From contig JABIPV010000087.1 in assembly GCA_018699075.1 (NCBI GenBank), positions 1-34,737 on the forward strand: DNA of 34,737 bases. Direction: 5' to 3'. This DNA comes from Kordiimonadaceae bacterium. GTDB lineage: Bacteria > Pseudomonadota > Alphaproteobacteria > Sphingomonadales > Emcibacteraceae. This document shows positions 1 through 8,994 of this stretch, piece by piece. Within the stretch, counting starts at the first letter, position 1. Every line of letters begins with the position of its first letter. The notes under the pieces were generated by a model. It did no database searches, had not been told where the DNA came from, and was given only the letters and a program-made list of their open reading frames with translations. The translations under genes were made by a program, and so were the position numbers.

Positions 1-527
1 CAAGTGGTTTAGTGGCCGTGAACAGTTTAATGGCCATGGTTGGTGGTATTTTATCCGCATTGGTTGTTGGTCAAAAAGACCCTGGCTTTGTTCACAATGG
101 CGCTTTAGCAGGTCTTGTAGCTGTATGTGCTGGTTCCGACATTATGCACCCTATAGGCGCCTTAATCGTTGGTGCCATCGCAGGATATATATTCGTGCGT
201 GCATTTACTATATGTGGCAATAAATGGAAAATTGATGATGTTCTTGGAGTTTGGCCTTTACACGGACTATGTGGTTTATGGGGAGGTATTTCAGCCGGAA
301 TATTTGGACAAGAAATATTTTGGGGCCTAGGAGGTGTGTCATTTTATGCACAAGTTTTCGGATCATTAGTAGGCGTTATTATCGCTACAATAGCAGGGTT
401 TGCTCTTTTTGGAACTTTAAAGAAAGTTGTCGGTATAAGGCTAAGCCAAGAAGATGAATATATGGGAGCTGATCTTGCTATACATAAAATTAGCTCCACT
501 CCGGAAGAAGACTTCGGCTTAAGATAA
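1..527 (+). CDS. amt: Ammonium transporter, C-terminal part (5' end outside window)
   Basis: Frame is open to the window edge. AGSDIMHPIGALIVGAIAGYIFV and DDVLGVWPLHGLCGLWGGISAGIFG resemble Amt C-terminal transmembrane helices. The GTG at 12 is unlikely to be the true start. Confidence 0.9.
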   Translation, partial: SGLVAVNSLMAMVGGILSALVVGQKDPGFVHNGALAGLVAVCAGSDIMHPIGALIVGAIAGYIFVRAFTICGNKWKIDDVLGVWPLHGLCGLWGGISAGIFGQEIFWGLGGVSFYAQVFGSLVGVIIATIAGFALFGTLKKVVGIRLSQEDEYMGADLAIHKISSTPEEDFGLR

Positions 528-680
528 GCAATCTTTTGACACCATGACGTCAACTTTCTGATAATAAAGTCATTTTTTGATGTATTTATAATTTATTAGG
601 TCATATATTTGCCTTGTTCTGTGTCATAATGTTATTATATTTTATGGTAACTAAATGTCAGGGTAATTTAGGAAAGTATA

Positions 681-3095
681 TTGGCAAGCCGACGTAACAC
701 GATAAAAAAATCTGCAAAGAAGTCTCTTTTGCCCGCAAAGGTAACTGAGTTCCTTTCCAAAACGTTGATACGCCTTTGGGGAAGTGCTCTCATTTTATTA
801 TTTGTGGCAAGTGTTGCCGCTTTTTACACGTACGACATTAATGACCCTAGCTGGAATAATGTCGTAGAGGGCGGAGCCAATAACCTGCTTGGCCTAATCG
901 GCTCCCATGGAGCAGACCTTCTTATACAAACCCTTGGTCTTGCTGCATACATACTGGTCTTGCCATTGCTTACGTGGGGCTGGCGAATTATATCCTTAAA
1001 AGGATTACCTTTTATATTCATGCATTTATTGATGCTGTCATTCTTGGTGATGTCTGCCTCTTTAACTCTGGCTGTTATCCCACCTTATGAAACATGGGTT
1101 CTTGAAGGTGTAGGGCTTGGCGGCATACTAGGATCGCAAATACTCCTTGAATATGTCCAAAGCTTCATTGCCTGGAGCGGCTTGGTATTTTACCCGCTCA
1201 TTATAGCCCTTCTTTTTGGTACCCTCACCCTCGTTTGCTTTTTTTATACTTCGGGACTAGACCGCAGCGAATGGCAAAAAATGTTTGGCGGGATAAAATT
1301 GGCTACATTTATCGTGTTCAGTAAATTATTTACTTCTCTTCTTTATATCAAAAATTCATTTCAAGGTGTGGGGCAAAAACCGACAAATGTGGAATTTGAT
1401 GTTAAGAGAAAAAGGGCGACATCTCGTCAAGACCCGCCTATGAAAAATTCTGAAAAGAAAATGAAAAGAACTATCCCAATAATCAATGCTGATAAAAAGA
1501 ATATAAAAGCAAGCAAGCGCGAAACTAAAGAAAGCCAGCCAATGCTTGATATTTTATCAGATGGTGAATTTGCGCTTCCTTCATTAAGTTTATTATCCTC
1601 TCCTAAACCCCTTAGTGATCAGGATAAGTTAACCCATGATGCGCTGGAGCAAAATGCACGTATGCTTGAAGCTGTGCTTGATGATTTTGGTGTTAAGGGC
1701 GAAATTACAAAAGTACGCCCAGGCCCCGTTGTCACATTATATGAACTGGAGCCTGCACCAGGAACAAAATCATCCCGCGTAATTAACCTTGCCGACGACA
1801 TTGCCCGTTCCATGAGTGCCATATCTGCGCGTGTGGCTGTGGTTCCCGGCAAAAATGCCATCGGTATTGAACTGCCAAATAGTAAGCGTGAAATCGTCGC
1901 CTTAAGAGAGATATTATCATCTAGCGTTTATGAAGATAGTAAAGCAAAATTACCTATGGCCCTTGGTAAAAACATCGGCGGAGACCCAATTGTTGCCGAC
2001 ATTGCATCAATGCCACATTTACTTGTTGCGGGTACAACAGGTTCCGGTAAGTCGGTTGCCATTAACGTTATGATACTCTCGCTGATTTATAAATTAACGC
2101 CTGCTGAGTGTCGTTTGATCATGGTCGATCCTAAAATGTTAGAACTTTCTGTTTATGACGATATTCCCCATTTGTTAACCCCTGTGGTAACCGACCCTAA
2201 AAAAGCTGTAGTCGCTTTAAAATGGGCGGTTCGGGAAATGGAACATCGCTACCAGAATATGGCCAAGTTACAGGTCCGCAATATTTCTGCATATAACAAG
2301 CGCCTTGAAGAGGCCCGGCAGAAAGGTGAAAATATCATTCGCAAAGTTCAAACAGGGTTTGAACCTGATACGGGCAAGCCCATTTACGAAGAAGAAAATC
2401 TTGATCTAACGCCACTGCCGATGATTGTCGTAATCGTCGATGAAATGGCCGACCTTATGCTGGTTGCGGGTAAAGATATCGAAACCTTGATCCAAAGGCT
2501 GGCACAAATGGCCCGTGCCGCAGGTATTCATTTGATCATGGCGACACAAAGACCTTCTGTTGATGTGATAACAGGCACTATTAAAGCCAACTTCCCTACA
2601 CGTGTCGCGTTTCAGGTAACGTCAAAAATCGATAGCCGGACAATTCTAGGTGAACAAGGTGCTGAGCAGCTACTAGGGATGGGTGATATGCTCCATATGG
2701 CAGGCGGCGGTCGCATTACCCGGGTTCATGGACCTTTTGTTAATGACCAAGAAGTAGAACGCGTCGTAAAGGCCCTTAAAAAACAAGGCAAGCCAGATTA
2801 CCTAACTAATATTATTGAAGAGCCGGAAGAAGGATTTGATTCTGAATTTCTGAAAAACTCACAAATGACCCCTAATGCCGGCAAACCTTCAGGTGATGAA
2901 TTATATGATCGTGCTGTTGCCATTGTGGCGCGGGACCAAAAAGCCTCCACTAGTTACGTTCAACGACAGCTTCAAATTGGTTATAATAGAGCCGCGAATA
3001 TAATTGATAAAATGGAACGTGAGGGGGTCGTTGGGGCCGCTAACCACGTCGGTAAACGTGAGGTCCTCGTACAGGATCATTCAGAAGATTATTAA
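681..3095 (+). CDS. ftsK: DNA translocase FtsK
   Basis: 804 aa; N-terminal TM helices; Walker A VAGTTGSGKS; Walker B-like MIVVIVDEMADLM; ATQRPSVDVITG; C-terminal winged-helix gamma domain (TSYVQRQLQIGYNRAANIIDKMEREGVV). TTG start preceded by AGGAAAG. Confidence 0.96.
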   Translation: MASRRNTIKKSAKKSLLPAKVTEFLSKTLIRLWGSALILLFVASVAAFYTYDINDPSWNNVVEGGANNLLGLIGSHGADLLIQTLGLAAYILVLPLLTWGWRIISLKGLPFIFMHLLMLSFLVMSASLTLAVIPPYETWVLEGVGLGGILGSQILLEYVQSFIAWSGLVFYPLIIALLFGTLTLVCFFYTSGLDRSEWQKMFGGIKLATFIVFSKLFTSLLYIKNSFQGVGQKPTNVEFDVKRKRATSRQDPPMKNSEKKMKRTIPIINADKKNIKASKRETKESQPMLDILSDGEFALPSLSLLSSPKPLSDQDKLTHDALEQNARMLEAVLDDFGVKGEITKVRPGPVVTLYELEPAPGTKSSRVINLADDIARSMSAISARVAVVPGKNAIGIELPNSKREIVALREILSSSVYEDSKAKLPMALGKNIGGDPIVADIASMPHLLVAGTTGSGKSVAINVMILSLIYKLTPAECRLIMVDPKMLELSVYDDIPHLLTPVVTDPKKAVVALKWAVREMEHRYQNMAKLQVRNISAYNKRLEEARQKGENIIRKVQTGFEPDTGKPIYEEENLDLTPLPMIVVIVDEMADLMLVAGKDIETLIQRLAQMARAAGIHLIMATQRPSVDVITGTIKANFPTRVAFQVTSKIDSRTILGEQGAEQLLGMGDMLHMAGGGRITRVHGPFVNDQEVERVVKALKKQGKPDYLTNIIEEPEEGFDSEFLKNSQMTPNAGKPSGDELYDRAVAIVARDQKASTSYVQRQLQIGYNRAANIIDKMEREGVVGAANHVGKREVLVQDHSEDY

Positions 3096-3279
3096 TCTTC
3101 TTGTCCGCAAGAGCTTATTAAAAACAGCCCTAAAATAATTGCGAAAAAAACTAAACAACCCCCCTTAATCACGTTCATAGAATAATTATATTAATTTTAA
3201 TTTATATTGTCTAAATTCTACCTTAATGTACAACTACGCTTAAAAACTAAGCAATGGTAATTATAAGTAGGCTGAAAAC

Positions 3280-3984
3280 ATGATTAAAATATTCAACCCT
3301 GTAATATTTATATCCTTGATCTTCTCATTCAATATGGTGAGTAATGTTTCTGCCTATCAAGAAGAAGTACCAAACCCCAAAGCAAAAATGGTTGAGTTTG
3401 ATACGCCACCATCCATTATTGCCGGAGAAGCGCGCGAAGAAGTTTTATCGAAAATTGAATATACTTTAAATAAAGTCAGGTCCTTAAAAGCCACATTCAT
3501 TCAAAGGGGCCCTGAAGGCAACGTTGATGAAGGAACAATATTCCTTGAACGTCCTGGTAAAATCCGGTTCGAATATACCAATGATAACCCGATTTTAGTG
3601 GTCAGTGACGGTGACATGCTTTCATTTGTTGATTATGAAATCAAACAAGTCAGCCGCTGGCCGATCGATAAAACACCGCTTACAATTCTGGTAGATGATG
3701 AAATCAATTTGAAAGATAAAGACCTCGAAATTCCTGAAATCATTCGATTTGCAGGGCTTATCAAAATTTCTATCCTTCAACCGGATCAGAAAGATCAGGG
3801 TCATATCACGCTGATTTTTGAAGAATCTACCATGGAACTTAAATCATGGGAAGTGATTGATGTTCAAGGATATACCACGCGAATTGCCCTTCTTAATCCC
3901 GTATATAATATTGCTGTTGATGAAGATCAATTTACTTTTGAAGACCCTCGTCCTCGAAGAGGCCGTCGCGGTCCAAGAAGATAA
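3280..3984 (+). CDS. lolA: Outer-membrane lipoprotein carrier protein LolA
   Basis: Signal peptide; VRSLKATFIQ...GTIFLERPGKIRFEYTNDNPILVVSDGDMLSFVDYE is typical of LolA. Located directly downstream of ftsK. Confidence 0.9.
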   Translation: MIKIFNPVIFISLIFSFNMVSNVSAYQEEVPNPKAKMVEFDTPPSIIAGEAREEVLSKIEYTLNKVRSLKATFIQRGPEGNVDEGTIFLERPGKIRFEYTNDNPILVVSDGDMLSFVDYEIKQVSRWPIDKTPLTILVDDEINLKDKDLEIPEIIRFAGLIKISILQPDQKDQGHITLIFEESTMELKSWEVIDVQGYTTRIALLNPVYNIAVDEDQFTFEDPRPRRGRRGPRR

Positions 3985-4076
3985 TACCTTCATAAAATCA
4001 ACTTTATATTTTATATATTAAACATTTTACCTGTGACCCTTGAAAAATAAAAAATTGACCCCATCTATAAGATTAG

Positions 4077-4220
4077 AATTAGAGTGACAAGCTAACTTGA
4101 CCTTCCTCTATTAGCATATAGCTCTAATTTTATGGACTAAGAGGTTTTTCCTTTTTCCCCTCCCTCTTTTTCCATCAAACTGATGTTTGACCCGGCCAGT
4201 CCCCTCTGGCCGGGTTTTTT
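4077..4220 (+). ncRNA. Candidate structured small RNA or 5' leader
   Basis: Nested stem AATTAGAG(4077-4084)/CTCTAATT(4122-4129) enclosing GCTAA(4091-4095)/TTAGC(4111-4115); uninterrupted pyrimidine tract 4145-4173; hairpin TCAAAC-TGAT-GTTTGA (4175-4190); terminator 4191-4220. Possible -10 TATAAG at 4066-4071. No ORF occupies it on the + strand. Confidence 0.45.
4191..4220 (+). terminator. Rho-independent terminator
   Basis: CCCGGCCAG (4191-4199) / CTGGCCGGG (4206-4214), perfect 9-bp GC-rich stem followed by TTTTTT. Confidence 0.9.
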
Positions 4221-4283
4221 ATTATTAATAAATTCTTGTAGATATGCTTCATTGGTACTAATTTGCCCTCAAAGGATAATTGA

Positions 4284-4892
4284 ATGATTTCAGAAAATGA
4301 AAATACCAGTGAAGACGACTTTGAAGAATTTGATGTTGAGGAAGAATACCCTACACTTATGCATGTGGCGCGCTTTGCCGACCTTATCAAAGCCACCAAT
4401 TGGTTTCACCATATTGGCGAACCTGTATCAGATAAATTGCTTAAAACGTCCCGTGATTATCTTGATGCTCTTGGCTTTCCTGATACCTATCCCGCCGAAG
4501 TTGCGGATTGGCAAGATGCCATAATATGCATCGAAACCAATGATTGGAACAGCCCCGCATGGGAAGCAGAAGAACAATTGGCTGCGTCACTCATAAATGA
4601 AACATTAGAATTCATTGAAGAAGACGTGCTTGAAGTAGCCTTAACCAATATTACCAGCAAAGCATCAGAACAGATTACATTAGCTCTCGAAGATGCTTCA
4701 GCAAAATGGGGACTTGATGATGAAGAATTGCTCAGAGCCGCTATGGGCCAAGCGGTGCAAACCTGTTATCAGGCAGCTCTTGTAATCGCAGCAGGCGAAG
4801 AAGAAAATCATCCTTTTGCTTTAAAGTTTCGCCTTTATGAAATGGGCCATTGGCCGCTGGGCATCGCCGGAAATACACTTAATATATTTTAG
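4284..4892 (+). CDS. Hypothetical acidic protein (202 aa)
   Basis: Complete ORF; low-complexity acidic N-terminus (ENENTSEDDFEEFDVEEE); no motif I can assign. An overlapping +1 ORF and an antisense ORF are less plausible. Confidence 0.75.
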   Translation: MISENENTSEDDFEEFDVEEEYPTLMHVARFADLIKATNWFHHIGEPVSDKLLKTSRDYLDALGFPDTYPAEVADWQDAIICIETNDWNSPAWEAEEQLAASLINETLEFIEEDVLEVALTNITSKASEQITLALEDASAKWGLDDEELLRAAMGQAVQTCYQAALVIAAGEEENHPFALKFRLYEMGHWPLGIAGNTLNIF

Positions 4893-4936
4893 AATTTTGC
4901 CTATATTCTTTTTTTTCAATTTGAAAGTTAAAATTT

Positions 4937-5734
4937 ATGACCAAAATACGCTTAATTACATGGAACATTAATTCTGTACGCGCACGACTTCCACTAGTTG
5001 AAAAATTACTTGCTGAATATAATCCTGATATTTTATGCCTTCAAGAAACAAAGGTGCAGGATCATATGTTTCCCACAGATATATTTACAGAGTATGGCCT
5101 TAAACATCACGCCCTAGCCGGGCAAAAAAGTTATCACGGCGTCGCCACATTAAGTAAACTTCCTATTGTAAAAAGCGCCCCGATAAATTGGTGCGAAAAA
5201 GGGGACGCACGTCACATCGAAACAGAATTTAAAAACGGCATAAAGCTTCATAACTTTTATGTGCCCGCTGGCGGGGACATTCCAGACGCCGCAGTTAATG
5301 ATAAATTCGGTCATAAACTGGATTTCTTAGAAGAAATGACAAATTGGTCACATGAGCTTCCTGAGGACGGAGACCATATTCTAGTCGGAGACCTTAATAT
5401 CGCACCACTTGAAAGTGATGTTTGGTCCCATAAACAACTGCTGAAAGTGGTTAGCCATACGCCCCTTGAATGCGAAACTATGATATCTCTGCAGGAGGCC
5501 CACAACTGGTTTGATGTCATGCGACATTTTACACCAGAACCCGAAAGACTTTATAGCTGGTGGTCATATCGTTCCCCCAAATGGCAAACATCCGATAAAG
5601 GACGCCGCCTTGACCATGTGTGGTGCAGTCAAAACTTAAAAAGTAATATGAAATCCATGAGCGTACTTGAAGAAGTGCGAGGATGGGAAAAACCATCAGA
5701 TCACGCGCCGGTAATGGTCGATTTGGAAATATAA
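4937..5734 (+). CDS. xth: Exodeoxyribonuclease III (AP endonuclease family)
   Basis: ITWNINSVRARL, LCLQETKVQD, VGDLNIAP, RRLDHVWCS, SDHAPVMVDL are canonical EEP/ExoIII motifs. Confidence 0.96.
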   Translation: MTKIRLITWNINSVRARLPLVEKLLAEYNPDILCLQETKVQDHMFPTDIFTEYGLKHHALAGQKSYHGVATLSKLPIVKSAPINWCEKGDARHIETEFKNGIKLHNFYVPAGGDIPDAAVNDKFGHKLDFLEEMTNWSHELPEDGDHILVGDLNIAPLESDVWSHKQLLKVVSHTPLECETMISLQEAHNWFDVMRHFTPEPERLYSWWSYRSPKWQTSDKGRRLDHVWCSQNLKSNMKSMSVLEEVRGWEKPSDHAPVMVDLEI

Positions 5735-5735
5735 A

Positions 5736-6506
5736 TTATTTGTTTTTATTTAAAATGCCCGTGGCGACATCCACAACATCTTTGGTGAAATTCATCATTT
5801 TCTGACCGCCATCTACGGGAATAACTGCACCGTTAATAGAGGATGAATTAATAAGATGAAGCACAGAATTTGCAATATCATCGACATTAATTGGCGAGCC
5901 GACAAAATTCATGTGACTTGCCAGCTCAAAATTTTCTTGATTTTGAGTTTCGCTGATCATGGTCAGTCCCGGTGCAATACCATTTACACGCACCTTTGGA
6001 CTTAAAGCCTGCGCCATCATTTCTGTCGCCCCAAATAATCCGTGCTTACTTAAGGTATAACTAAAAAAATCAGCATTTAAGGCAAAAACTTTGCTATCCA
6101 ATATATTGATAACGCTGCCGCGATCATTTTTTTCTAATATGTTATGAAGACCTCGTGCCAATTGAAGAGGACCGCGCAAATTAACATTCATATGATCTAC
6201 AAAGCTATTTTCAGTAAAATCCAACGCTTGATCACAGGAAAATAACGAGGCATTATTGACAACATGTGTAAGTTTTTGGGTTTTAGTGGAAAGGTCTTTG
6301 ATCATTTCTTCAACGGCAGAATAACATCCTAGATCACACTTAATAATTTCCCCCGCACCTTCAAGTTCACCAAGTGTTTGTGTGGCTTCTTCTCCACTAT
6401 CATGATGATGTAGATAAATATAAAATCCTGCGCGGCTTAATTTAAGCGCAATTGAACGACCAATACGTTTATTACCAGCAGTGATCAGTACAGCGTTCAT
6501 GATCAT
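5736..6506 (-). CDS. SDR-family oxidoreductase, pteridine-reductase/FolM-like
   Basis: N-terminal ITAGNKRIGRSIALKL (TGxxKRxG-like variant), NNAS, YTLSKHGLFGATE (YxxxK), PVDGGQKM C-terminus; next to a PTPS-family gene. Confidence 0.8.
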   Translation of the reverse strand: MIMNAVLITAGNKRIGRSIALKLSRAGFYIYLHHHDSGEEATQTLGELEGAGEIIKCDLGCYSAVEEMIKDLSTKTQKLTHVVNNASLFSCDQALDFTENSFVDHMNVNLRGPLQLARGLHNILEKNDRGSVINILDSKVFALNADFFSYTLSKHGLFGATEMMAQALSPKVRVNGIAPGLTMISETQNQENFELASHMNFVGSPINVDDIANSVLHLINSSSINGAVIPVDGGQKMMNFTKDVVDVATGILNKNK

Positions 6507-6512
6507 TCTTCC

Positions 6513-7052
6513 TTAAAGGTCGTTAATAGACATATCAGGCCGCTGCCACCACGGCCTTTCAGGGCCATCATAAGTTGCCACAGTTATAGCCTTATTAGGA
6601 TCGCCATGAAAAATAACCGTATTGGTTGGCGTTTCTTCAATTTCCACTTTTGTACAGCGAACGTTGAGGTCTTCAGCTTTCAGAAAAGCATTTATTTTTG
6701 AATAAAACAGTGCCGCTAAAACTTCCGTGGTCGGATCACCCGGCGTAATCATAATCAACGGCAAGTTTTCAGGTTCGTTTTCTTTAAAATAATTTAAAAG
6801 CGGATCAAGATTACTCAACTGCATACTATGATCAACAGCATTATCAATCCAATTATGCCACAAAGATTTTAACGATTTAAAACCGTTACTCATATTTGTG
6901 TTACCATCAAGGGCATCGTCCCCTTCAAAGGAGCTCAAATACACTTTGACATATTCATTATGTCCATGGGGCACAAAGCACTTGCTGTTTTTTAAATTAA
7001 ACAACCTGTGGCTCATACTATACCGTCTTGTAAAACAAATCTCAAACATCAT
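6513..7052 (-). CDS. 6-pyruvoyl-tetrahydropterin synthase / 6-carboxytetrahydropterin synthase (QueD) family protein
   Basis: CFVPHGHNEYVKVYL (CxxxHGH), DHSMQLSNLDPLL, and a C-terminal VEIEETPTNTVIF strand typical of PTPS. Confidence 0.8.
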   Translation of the reverse strand: MMFEICFTRRYSMSHRLFNLKNSKCFVPHGHNEYVKVYLSSFEGDDALDGNTNMSNGFKSLKSLWHNWIDNAVDHSMQLSNLDPLLNYFKENEPENLPLIMITPGDPTTEVLAALFYSKINAFLKAEDLNVRCTKVEIEETPTNTVIFHGDPNKAITVATYDGPERPWWQRPDMSINDL

Positions 7053-7085
7053 GATGCGTTAAGTATAGAAGGAATGCGAAAGAGT

Positions 7086-7778
7086 CTAGCTATTTCCCAT
7101 ACTATATCCACCCGCTTCTGTTAAAATTATTTTAGCGTGGGAAGGGTCAATCTCAATCTTTTGCCGTAGTCGATAAACATGTGTTTCCAACGTATGGGTG
7201 GTAACATTTGAATTATAACCCCACACTTCGGTCAGCATTTTTTCACGCGTAATAATGCCACCATCAGCACGTCTTAAGAATTTTAGGATAGCGGTTTCTT
7301 TTTCCGTCAGGCGAATTTTTTCATCTGTTTCCAAGTTTGTGAGGATTTTTTCGCCAGGTTTAAAGGTATAATGACCTACAGGATAACTGGCGTCTTCGCT
7401 GATCAAATGTTGGCGCAGATGAGCACGAATACGGGCCAGCAAAATACCAAACTTAAACGGTTTTGTGACATAATCATTTGCCCCGGCATCTAATCCCAAG
7501 ATGGTATCTGCTTCGGAAACATTTGCCGTCAACATTACAATAGGGGTACTTACCCCCAGCTTTCGCATCATTCTACATACTTCGCGGCCATCAATATCCG
7601 GAAGTCCCACATCAAGGACGATGATGTCAAAATCATTTTCCTTAACAGTATCAAGTGCACATTTACCATCACCACATTGCTGCGTTTGAAATTCTTCATG
7701 AAACGAAAGCTGAAGGGCTAAATTTTCCCTTAAATCAGTATCATCATCGACCAGTAGAATATTATAAATATGGGCCAT
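7086..7778 (-). CDS. OmpR/PhoB-family response regulator
   Basis: Receiver domain with LLVDDD, IIVLDVGLPDIDG (phospho-Asp), MLTAN, YVTKPF; C-terminal winged helix LTEKETAILKFL...REKMLTEVWGYN...THTLETHVYRLRQKIE. Confidence 0.95.
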   Translation of the reverse strand: MAHIYNILLVDDDTDLRENLALQLSFHEEFQTQQCGDGKCALDTVKENDFDIIVLDVGLPDIDGREVCRMMRKLGVSTPIVMLTANVSEADTILGLDAGANDYVTKPFKFGILLARIRAHLRQHLISEDASYPVGHYTFKPGEKILTNLETDEKIRLTEKETAILKFLRRADGGIITREKMLTEVWGYNSNVTTHTLETHVYRLRQKIEIDPSHAKIILTEAGGYSMGNS

Positions 7779-7869
7779 GTGTCTTTACTCTATTTTTATT
7801 ATTATATTCATATTATATAATTCATATATAATCATTTTTAAATCAATTAAAAAGGCTACCCTGCGCACA

Positions 7870-8985
7870 ATGGATAACAATTCCGTGATCAATCAAAAAA
7901 TTACTTCCGTAGAGAGGGCTGCGTCCGACCTGCGTAGAGGAGGTTTTGCGCTATTAACATTTGAGGAAAACTGCCTTCTCGTCACATCCGCAGAGTTAAT
8001 TCTTGATGGTCGTTTAAAACAATTTAAAGAACTGAGCCAATCTGAACCGCTGGTTGGTTTAACTTATAACCGGGCAAATATATTAAAAATATCGCCGCGT
8101 TCCGGCGACGTTGCCCTTGTTACAATATCAGAATATATGAACAGCGCCGTTATCAGTTCCATGGCGGATCCATCAGATGACCTTATGCACGTTATGCAGG
8201 GACCCTTCATAGTTGCTGACGACTTGACCACAAATTTACATGATGCGGGTATTAAACTTTGTAAAATTGCCAAATTACTGCCGGCTGCCGTGTTTTCAAG
8301 ACAACTTAAAAAATCAGACTGCCAAAAATGGGTAAAAGAACATGATATATTAACAGTGTCCGCTGATGACATCATAAATCATACTCATAACGATGCCATG
8401 GCACTCAATATTGTTACATCAGCCAAAGTTCCACTTGAGGCCGCAGAAAATGCCACTATGGTCGCTTTTCGCCCCAATGATGGGGGAACAGAACATTTCG
8501 CTATCATCGTAAATGATCCACCACGCGACCAGCCCGTTATGACCCGCATCCATTCCGAATGTTTTACCGGCGACTTATTGGGGTCTTTAAAATGTGATTG
8601 CGGCGATCAAATGCGTGGTGCCATAAAATATATGGCAGAAGCAGGTGGTGGTATTCTCTTATATCTGGCCCAAGAAGGACGCGGAATTGGCCTGATTAAC
8701 AAACTTCGCGCCTATCATCTTCAGGATCAAGGCTTTGATACGGTTGATGCAAATGAAAGACTTGGGTTTTTAAGTGATGAAAGAATTTTTGAGCCCGCCG
8801 CACAGATGCTAAAGAAAATGGGATATATGAACGTTAATTTGCTCACCAACAATCCCGATAAAGTAAGCGGGCTTGAGAAATGTGATATTACGGTAAATGA
8901 GCGTATAGCTCATCATTTTCCCTCCAATAATCATAATGAGCTTTACTTAAAGACCAAAAAGAAACGCTCAGGCCATTTACTATAA
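7870..8985 (+). CDS. ribA: GTP cyclohydrolase II with divergent N-terminal domain
   Basis: Zn ligands CFTGDLLGSLKCDCG, QEGRGIGLINKLRAYHLQDQGFDTVDAN, DER, LLTNNPDK, GHLL. The ATG at 7870 (MDNNSV) is preferred over the ORF-track start at 7777. The N-terminal ~180 aa loosely resemble a degenerate RibB-like domain. Confidence 0.92.
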   Translation: MDNNSVINQKITSVERAASDLRRGGFALLTFEENCLLVTSAELILDGRLKQFKELSQSEPLVGLTYNRANILKISPRSGDVALVTISEYMNSAVISSMADPSDDLMHVMQGPFIVADDLTTNLHDAGIKLCKIAKLLPAAVFSRQLKKSDCQKWVKEHDILTVSADDIINHTHNDAMALNIVTSAKVPLEAAENATMVAFRPNDGGTEHFAIIVNDPPRDQPVMTRIHSECFTGDLLGSLKCDCGDQMRGAIKYMAEAGGGILLYLAQEGRGIGLINKLRAYHLQDQGFDTVDANERLGFLSDERIFEPAAQMLKKMGYMNVNLLTNNPDKVSGLEKCDITVNERIAHHFPSNNHNELYLKTKKKRSGHLL

Positions 8986-8994
8986 ATTCAGTAC

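Noticed and set aside
545-578. Possible terminator after amt (ACTTT...AAAGT...TTTTTT)
   Set aside because: Only a 5-bp AT-rich stem separated from the T-run; too weak to call.
3566-3578. GGTTCGAATA resembling a tRNA T-loop
   Set aside because: Lies inside the lolA coding frame; no acceptor, D or anticodon arms around it.
7777-7869. ORF-track N-terminal extension of ribA (MCLYSIFIIIFILYNS...)
   Set aside because: Translation of the AT-rich divergent promoter; starts within the RR start codon. MDNNSV at 7870 is a better start, so I do not propose a membrane anchor.
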